DNA of 64,000 nt from Steromphala cineraria (lineage: Eukaryota > Mollusca > Gastropoda > Trochida > Trochidae): the NCBI GenBank assembly GCA_916613615.1, contig OU744737.1, positions 2,252,001-2,316,000 on the forward strand, in the 5' to 3' direction. The position numbers and the translations under genes were made by a program. Each line of letters begins with the position of its first letter. Within the stretch, counting starts at the first letter, position 1. Under the pieces are notes generated by a model, which searched no databases, was not told where the DNA came from, and saw only the letters and a program-made list of their open reading frames with translations. Positions 56,949 through 64,000 of the stretch are shown here, in pieces.

Positions 56949-57372
56949 CTAAGGCCCTTTTCTCATGCACACCTTTACATATGTTAGTAAATTTACGTAT
57001 GTATGTAAATGTATTTGGGGTATGTAAAAGTGTCATGAGAACGCAATTACATATATGAGTATTATTGCACTAGGAGTAACTTTACACGACCTCAGGAGGT
57101 CATGTAAATGTAAATTTACATATACATATAGGGAAAATCTCTTCTTCTCTTGGAGCCAAGAAGTCTTAACATCATGAAAGCTGGCGCTAGACTGAATCTA
57201 CTCATATATTTTCGTTTATTATAATACATGGCTGTATGTAATTGACAAATACAACATAATGCTTAACTACATGTGAACAGAAAGTATATTTACTATTACA
57301 CATGTATGTATAATTACATAGTGTGTAAATTTACTCATGTATGTAAATTCGTGCATGAGAAAAGGGCCTAAG
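56949..57372. mobile_element. MITE with AAGGCCCTTTTCTCATGCAC ends (copy A)
   Basis: Inverted ends about 22 bp; interior with many TTACATATG/ATGTAAAT motifs in both orientations, foldback-like. About 424 bp. The identical copy is at 60517-60940. Confidence 0.8.
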
Positions 57373-57421
57373 TGTGGCTGTAGTCTTTTCTAATTGATAA
57401 TTTTGTCACTCATATTATCCC

Positions 57422-57526
57422 AATCTTAATAAATTTAGATCAACAGGTTTTATATAAGCATCATAAGGTCATACTGTTGTATGACAAAATATAAGATCTG
57501 CATGTTGATCTAAATTTATTTAGATT
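57422..57526. mobile_element. Small foldback (AAATTTAGATCAACA arms), copy A
   Basis: AATCTTAATAAATTTAGATC ... GATCTAAATTTATTTAGATT, about 105 bp palindromic hairpin; the duplicate is at 60990-61094. Confidence 0.7.
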
Positions 57527-57712
57527 GATATTTTACAGATCCTGAGTGAAGCCTGTCAAACATATATATTTTTTAATTTTAAAAATCATCCCTGTTTATT
57601 CACCTCCAACCACTTATTCAACCTTCTCTCTTTTACTGTAAATATTTGGGATTCTAATTATTTTAGGCTACATTTGAAATATAATTTTTTAAGCATAACA
57701 TAAATATGAATA

Positions 57713-57955
57713 CCGTATTTTCTCTAATAGGCGCAGGGGGGTCATAGGTAGTTGAGAAATTAGCAGCCGGGCCTCTTATAAGTGTCGGGTCTCTAATAAG
57801 CGCCGAGTCCAAACCATTGAGTTAATGTCCCTTAGTAAACATTTTACTGATATTAATTGAAAATACTATCTAACACAAACTTCAATTTTCTATGAAGGAA
57901 ATAAGCACAAAGGGATAAAGGGGTGCTGAAAAAATAAGCGCCCGAGGAAATACGG
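57713..57955. mobile_element. F3 MITE, GCGCTTATT subtype (copy A)
   Basis: CCGTATTTTCTC ... GGAAATACGG between TA 57711-57712 and 57956-57957. The second TA is shared with the next transposon, which starts directly after it. Confidence 0.85.
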
Positions 57956-57957
57956 TA

Positions 57958-59108
57958 GGGGAGACCAGGGCAAAGCGCGCCCCCTAACATATAAGCGTGT
58001 TTTCTGGGCATATTTAGAATGTAACTCGCAGTATGTCTCTAATTCTCATCAGATAAACTATTGTGTGGTAAATGGGTTTTAACCTACCATGCCCGCATAA
58101 AGAGATATTAACGAAAATGTTTTTCGACAAAGGCGGTGCACTTTGCCCCGTAGTTTGGGGCAAAGCGCCCCATGCGAAAAGAAGCACAAATGTAACATGT
58201 CAAACACCTACAATAAGCCATTGCCATACAAAAAAATGTTTTTTAAAAGTGCCATGCAGTTCACAGGCATCCTTATGAAAACTTAACAATTAATAAAACC
58301 TAGGCTCAGTATGCAAAGAAGGACAAAATATGTTTTTATATGTCATGGACTTATATTTTCGAAGTTCTTATCCAAAACCTTACATGATTACTATATACGA
58401 ATTCTAGGAACTTAACAATATAGCTCATATACCCTCAGAAACCAGTAAATATATGAAAGAAAAAACAAATTGATTGGTTTGAAAGACAAATTTAACATTT
58501 TACAAACATTTAATCTCTGTTGGGCTGGCCCATTCGGCCTATCTTCTTAATTATTTATGGGCAGACAATATAAATCATGATATATATCATGAATATTAAA
58601 CTAATGTTAAAAGAATCAAAGAAAATTATGGTTTTCTAAATAAAACGAAATTTCTGTACTATAATTCTATACTTCATTTTTAATATCAATATAAAAAAAT
58701 ACAGGAAACATAAAAAAATGAAAATTACAAATCTATATTAGGATATCAACTTTTGAAAACTCATTGATAACTCTGAAACTACAATGTGTTGACCATAAAG
58801 AAATAATTTAGATCACTCGGGGTAAAGCGCTCCCCCCCGGCTCACTTTGCCCCTTTGAGGGTAGCATTCGATTTGTGCATCACAGAAAATAATTAAAGCA
58901 ATGAATTACACATTTCCTTATTCAATAAATAGGTGATATATTTTCAACTTTTTGCAATGGCAAGTCTCCAACTCACGCTAAATTCATTCTCTCCCCACAG
59001 AGGCAACTCAGTCATACCCCAGTTAGCCTCTGTTCCATTACGCCAAAATCCTGGGGTTCCGGCAGATCGCCCTAGCGGCAAAAAGTTGTAACTTGAGATA
59101 TCTCCCTT
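57958..59108. mobile_element. Left part of GGGGAGACC transposon (copy A, truncated)
   Basis: Left end GGGGAGACCAGGGCAAAG; the right end is missing because the duplication junction cuts it. It has internal GGGGCAAAGCGCCCC palindromes. Confidence 0.8.
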
Positions 59109-59267
59109 TTGATTTTACGATCTGTTACTCAGGATAATCACTTCCCTGTTGGAACACGCTAAAGGTGTAACCAGGATATGCGAGTGTTACAATGTACTGA
59201 ATATTAATGCGCTTTGCCGGATGTTGCGGTGCATGTCAATACGCGAAAGTGTGTTAACTTATTGTTG

Positions 59268-59431
59268 CCCAAGACCGATCCAGTCTGTCAATCAAATCTC
59301 GCGCATGCATGCGTTATTTCAGCCAATCAGAGCGGCGATTTCGCTACGCGAATTTGTTAACTTTACTTCCGGGGACAAACAAAGCAGCAATGGCGACTCG
59401 TTTCTGTTGTTGCAAATACGGTACTATTTAA
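59268..59431 (+). promoter_or_regulatory. Promoter-like patch (copy B)
   Basis: Exact repeat of 55700-55863, with ATG at 59390. Confidence 0.35.
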
Positions 59432-60516
59432 AATGCCGTTCTTTACGATATTTCAGCATCGATGGCATGACATGAGTATTCATCGTTGTTTAGGGTAACA
59501 AGGTTACCGTCATCGCTAAAATTGTGGAAAAGGCCTACTACACACAAGCACTTGATGCATGGGCAGTGCCCATATACCATATATAGTATATGAGCAATAT
59601 CCATGCCCCAAGTGATTGTGTTACTACATGGTATAAAAACAATCACGGGTCGGACAAGTGTTCGAAGGCTGGAATTTGCTCGAATTACGCACTTTTCAAG
59701 TCACTTCCATAAACTTTCAACAAGGCTCTAAGTACCCGTTGGTAAATTATCTACAGTAGCTAATGTTTCTGAATCAACAGTTCATTGAAGTTTATCGAGA
59801 TTTTTAATTGCAATCCTACACCTTGACATTTCGGTAATTTTTGAAATTTCGTCATATTGTAAACAAACTATATGTTGGGCGTCCTGTTTTGCCAAATACG
59901 GTTAAATATCCCACTTATATATTATTACATATCAAAGAAACTGGCAGGCATTGAATATTAATATACAACAATCAACTTTTCTGTCAAAGCTTCAACAATA
60001 ATTGTTTTAATGAGTCAATATCCCAAACTGTTCAACTATCATTTTAAGAGTTTGTGTGACCATAGATCAGTTGACAAAACTACATCTGTTTACTATTCTT
60101 TATATATCAAATAAAACTTGGTGCCTATATATGTCCCTGATTTCAAGCATATACCAGGGAATGCAATAAGACAAAAACCAAAATAATAAACCAAAAAAAT
60201 AATAATTCACAGGTGAAATATTGAAAAATAAAGCCATTTTTTTGTTGTTTACTCATTTGTTCAGTGATCACTGATAATTGTTTCTAATCCCAATTACTGT
60301 TTTTACTTTGGAAACCTGAAATGCAATATTTATGTAAAGCAAAGATTTACTTTTATTTTCAAGATTGAGTACTTCCAGGATCCCTGATATTGTGCTATTT
60401 TCACAAAACAATGTTACGATTTAAAAAATTATATATTAAAAAAGTTCATAGTGTCACTGATTTTATTTTGATCTTTCAGTTTTTAATTCTTTCAACAATT
60501 TGATGTACAGTGAAAT

Positions 60517-60940
60517 CTAAGGCCCTTTTCTCATGCACACCTTTACATATGTTAGTAAATTTACGTATGTATGTAAATGTATTTGGGGTATGTAAAAGTG
60601 TCATGAGAACGCAATTACATATATGAGTATTATTGCACTAGGAGTAACTTTACACGACCTCAGGAGGTCATGTAAATGTAAATTTACATATACATATAGG
60701 GAAAATCTCTTCTTCTCTTGGAGCCAAGAAGTCTTAACATCATGAAAGCTGGCGCTAGACTGAATCTACTCATATATTTTCGTTTATTATAATACATGGC
60801 TGTATGTAATTGACAAATACAACATAATGCTTAACTACATGTGAACAGAAAGTATATTTACTATTACACATGTATGTATAATTACATAGTGTGTAAATTT
60901 ACTCATGTATGTAAATTCGTGCATGAGAAAAGGGCCTAAG
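60517..60940. mobile_element. MITE with AAGGCCCTTTTCTCATGCAC ends (copy B)
   Basis: Exact repeat of 56949-57372. Confidence 0.8.
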
Positions 60941-60989
60941 TGTGGCTGTAGTCTTTTCTAATTGATAATTTTGTCACTCATATTATCCC

Positions 60990-61094
60990 AATCTTAATAA
61001 ATTTAGATCAACAGGTTTTATATAAGCATCATAAGGTCATACTGTTGTATGACAAAATATAAGATCTGCATGTTGATCTAAATTTATTTAGATT
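60990..61094. mobile_element. Small foldback (AAATTTAGATCAACA arms), copy B
   Basis: Exact repeat of 57422-57526. Confidence 0.7.
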
Positions 61095-61280
61095 GATATT
61101 TTACAGATCCTGAGTGAAGCCTGTCAAACATATATATTTTTTAATTTTAAAAATCATCCCTGTTTATTCACCTCCAACCACTTATTCAACCTTCTCTCTT
61201 TTACTGTAAATATTTGGGATTCTAATTATTTTAGGCTACATTTGAAATATAATTTTTTAAGCATAACATAAATATGAATA

Positions 61281-61523
61281 CCGTATTTTCTCTAATAGGC
61301 GCAGGGGGGTCATAGGTAGTTGAGAAATTAGCAGCCGGGCCTCTTATAAGTGTCGGGTCTCTAATAAGCGCCGAGTCCAAACCATTGAGTTAATGTCCCT
61401 TAGTAAACATTTTACTGATATTAATTGAAAATACTATCTAACACAAACTTCAATTTTCTATGAAGGAAATAAGCACAAAGGGATAAAGGGGTGCTGAAAA
61501 AATAAGCGCCCGAGGAAATACGG
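61281..61523. mobile_element. F3 MITE, GCGCTTATT subtype (copy B)
   Basis: Exact repeat of 57713-57955; TA at 61524-61525 is shared with the next element. Confidence 0.85.
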
Positions 61524-61525
61524 TA

Positions 61526-63306
61526 GGGGAGACCAGGGCAAAGCGCGCCCCCTAACATATAAGCGTGTTTTCTGGGCATATTTAGAATGTAACTCGCAGT
61601 ATGTCTCTAATTCTCATCAGATAAACTATTGTGTGGTAAATGGGTTTTAACCTACCATGCCCGCATAAAGAGATATTAACGAAAATGTTTTTCGACAAAG
61701 GCGGTGCACTTTGCCCCGTAGTTTGGGGCAAAGCGCCCCATGCGAAAAGAAGCACAAATGTAACATGTCAAACACCTACAATAAGCCATTGCCATACAAA
61801 AAAATGTTTTTTAAAAGTGCCATGCAGTTCACAGGCATCCTTATGAAAACTTAACAATTAATAAAACCTAGGCTCAGTATGCAAAGAAGGACAAAATATG
61901 TTTTTATATGTCATGGACTTATATTTTCGAAGTTCTTATCCAAAACCTTACATGATTACTATATACGAATTCTAGGAACTTAACAATATAGCTCATATAC
62001 CCTCAGAAACCAGTAAATATATGAAAGAAAAAACAAATTGATTGGTTTGAAAGACAAATTTAACATTTTACAAACATTTAATCTCTGTTGGGCTGGCCCA
62101 TTCGGCCTATCTTCTTAATTATTTATGGGCAGACAATATAAATCATGATATATATCATGAATATTAAACTAATGTTAAAAGAATCAAAGAAAATTATGGT
62201 TTTCTAAATAAAACGAAATTTCTGTACTATAATTCTATACTTCATTTTTAATATCAATATAAAAAAATACAGGAAACATAAAAAAATGAAAATTACAAAT
62301 CTATATTAGGATATCAACTTTTGAAAACTCATTGATAACTCTGAAACTACAATGTGTTGACCATAAAGAAATAATTTAGATCACTCGGGGTAAAGCGCTC
62401 CCCCCCGGCTCACTTTGCCCCTTTGAGGGTAGCATTCGATTTGTGCATCACAGAAAATAATTAAAGCAATGAATTACACATTTCCTTATTCAATAAATAG
62501 GTGATATATTTTCAACTTTTTGCAATGGCAAGTCTCCAACTCACGCTAAATTCATTCTCTCCCCACAGAGGCAACTCAGTCATACCCCAGTTAGCCTCTG
62601 TTCCATTACGCCAAAATCCTGGGGTTCCGGCAGATCGCCCTAGCGGCAAAAAGTTGTAACTTGAGATATCTCCCTTATTTGCAGCCAATGAAAACACCTT
62701 TTGGATGTCCACGACTTCGGGAATACTCAACGGTCGCTTAGTGACTTTTAAAAGAATCATGCCTTTAGGTTTCTTTTTCATTAACAGTGTGAGTCTCAGA
62801 GAGGGAAACTTTTTCAAAATCAGATATGTATAGGGTTTTTCATTAGAAACATATTGTTTTATAATTGTGTAAATTGTTCTTTGTTTTATGATTAATTTTA
62901 TTTTAATAATTCACCAAATAAAAACCAATGCGAAGGTAAAAAGCGATTGTTTTGTAGAAGAAAGAGTTATCTCCCTTTGATGCGGATCCACACGGGAATA
63001 GCCGAACTTTTGCGAATGACCACTTTTGAAACGGCGTCGGTGATTGCACAACTAACTTCAATTGCCTCCAATCAGATTTCTACCTTTCTATCCCGTATGT
63101 TAGCCGTAATAGAACAGAGGCTAATTCAGGTATGACTGAGTTGCCTCTGTGGGGAGAGAATGGCTAAAGATGCAAGCGTGGATCAAAAAGTTTCTTAGCG
63201 TTTGCTTTCATTGTGTGATAATGACAAACCACGCCATATGTCGATAGTTAAGGAGAAAAAAGGCTTGGTCACTTTGCCCCGACGTGCACTTTGCCCTGGT
63301 CTCCCC
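61526..63306. mobile_element. TA-flanked transposon with GGGGAGACCAGGGCAAAG ends
   Basis: Inverted ends GGGGAGACCAGGGCAAAG / CTTTGCCCTGGTCTCCCC with TA at 61524-61525 and 63307-63308; 1781 bp. Subterminal GGGGCAAAG motifs occur in both orientations. A second inverted-repeat unit is nested at 62553-63162. Open frames (minus 62512-62817; plus 62947-63135) do not resemble a transposase I know. Confidence 0.8.
62553..63162. mobile_element. Nested inverted-repeat element
   Basis: CATTCTCTCCCCACAGAGGC ... TTAGCCTCTGTTC at the left, inverse at the right (63105-63162), arms about 60 bp, 610 bp in all. GCTAAA lies on both outer sides (GCTAAATT left, GCTAAAGA right), possibly a decayed 8-bp target duplication. 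The interior includes a minus-strand frame reading MKKKPKGMILLKVTKRPLSI of unknown origin. Confidence 0.6.
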
Positions 63307-63309
63307 TAC

Positions 63310-63629
63310 TTTGATTGTATGGAGTGTCGCAAAATGATATTTTCTAATGGTAATTGTGATTAAAGATTAATCTTTGATGATTTATTTATAGAAGGGAGAC
63401 TCATTTGTTAGTTTAATTCTATTCAAAAGAAAGGTAACCTTTGAAGGAAACATGAAAAATAATGAATTACATATACTGGAATAATATTTTGAGAATTGAT
63501 TTTTTTTTTTGGTAATATATGATCTCTGTGTCAATATAAAAAGATTATCACCCAAAACTGTGTCCCACAGGAGATATGGCTTGTGGAAGATCAAGCGATA
63601 TCTCCTAGGAGAAATCGCTTTGACAGTAG
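63310..63629. other. Flank between transposon and LINE
   Basis: AT-rich, with GGAGATAT/ATATCTCC palindromes near 63570-63610; the upstream LINE frame is not continuous here. Confidence 0.4.
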
Positions 63630-64000
63630 ATTTTGAACAATGCCCTGGAGATGGGTGTAACAAATGTTGCGCTCTCCTGGATTGAATCGTATTTAAAAAA
63701 CAGATCACAAACCGTGGTTATACATCAAGCAGAGTCTAAACGCTTTTCACTTGCGTGTGGAGTACCTCAAGGATCTGTGCTGGGTCCAGTGCTGTTTGTA
63801 CTCTATACTAATAGTCTTGCTAGAGTGATAGAGGATAATAAAATGGATCATCAGTCTTATGCTGATGATACGCAACTGATTGACAGTTTCAAGCCAGAAA
63901 ATGTACAGGAGGCTCTGCAACGTACTACTGATTGCACAACTGATATCAAGTCATGCATGTCATCAAATATGCTGAAGTTAAATGATGAGAAAACAGAGGC
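63630..64000 (+). mobile_element. Reverse transcriptase domain of a CR1/L2-like LINE (partial)
   Basis: The frame from 63630 (after a stop at 63627) to the window edge reads VTNVALSWIESYLKNRSQTV, then CGVPQGSVLGPVLFVLYTN, then HQSYADDTQL, then NMLKLNDEKTE. GVPQGSVLGP and YADD (63858-63869) are the palm motifs of non-LTR reverse transcriptases; the D-D pair coordinates metal. The NMLKLN.EKTE motif fits the CR1/L2/Rex1 group. The 5' part is missing or frameshifted; the 3' part lies outside the window. Confidence 0.9.

Larger units (their letters stand above)
55542..59108. repeat. Segmental duplication SD3, copy A (3568-bp unit)
   Basis: Head-to-tail with 59110-62676, offset exactly 3568. I found no difference on reading the two copies. 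It contains a promoter-like patch, three MITEs, and the left part of a TA-flanked transposon. The junction is TCTCCCTT, one extra T, then TGATTTTACG. Confidence 0.95.
59110..62676. repeat. Segmental duplication SD3, copy B
   Basis: Second copy of the 3568-bp unit. It continues rightwards into the intact right half of the GGGGAGACC transposon, so the right flank is ancestral and the left copy ends inside the element. Confidence 0.95.

Noticed and set aside
62512..62817. Minus-strand 101-codon frame
   Set aside because: It lies inside nested transposons and crosses the inverted arm; no transposase or host domain recognised.

Overview
This is a eukaryotic, animal-type window. Its genes are split by spliceosomal introns with GT-AG ends. 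It is AT-rich between genes and dominated by small non-autonomous transposons and tandem repeats. The protein-coding content is metazoan (PTPMT1, ETFB, SELENOS). A tRNA-derived SINE and element tails ending in CTCAC/CACCT-type simple repeats point to a marine invertebrate, most likely a mollusc. That taxon call is an inference from repeat style, not a proof.

Genes. (1) Two tandem copies of the terminal coding exon and 3' UTR of selenoprotein S (SELENOS, minus strand, 2744-2826 and 17918-18000). Each has an in-frame UGA (Sec) two codons before the real stop and a SECIS-like hairpin about 1.6 kb downstream (about 1085-1137 and 16260-16312). No upstream SELENOS exon was found. (2) PTPMT1, minus strand, four coding exons 38518-41365, 184 aa, complete. 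(3) ETFB, plus strand, six coding exons 42253-48308, 256 aa, complete. PTPMT1 and ETFB are divergent, sharing about 0.9 kb of upstream DNA; both encode mitochondrial proteins. (4) The reverse transcriptase domain of a CR1/L2-like LINE runs off the right edge.

Layout. 1-22.5 kb: a tandem segmental duplication (at least 5.8 kb) carrying the SELENOS tail, separated by a second, 2.3-kb tandem duplication (9.06-14.22 kb). Both have been altered by TTAA-targeting MITEs and by expansion of satellite monomers. 22.5-38 kb: 215-bp and 189-bp tandem arrays, many copies of a TTAA-flanked MITE (AGGGGCAGTAGCACG ends), a 34-bp palindromic minisatellite and a foldback element with 9-bp target duplications. 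38.5-48.3 kb: PTPMT1 and ETFB, with a SINE and several MITEs in the ETFB introns. 48.3-53.6 kb: a 38-bp minisatellite that begins in the ETFB stop codon, then a 29-bp minisatellite. 55.5-62.7 kb: a 3568-bp head-to-tail duplication whose copies look identical by eye. 62.7-64 kb: the end of a TA-flanked transposon, then the LINE.

The most notable points are the duplicated selenoprotein tail with its recoding signal, a MITE family whose internal tandem monomers appear to seed satellite arrays, filled and empty insertion sites visible between paralogous copies, and a minisatellite built from the last codons of ETFB.
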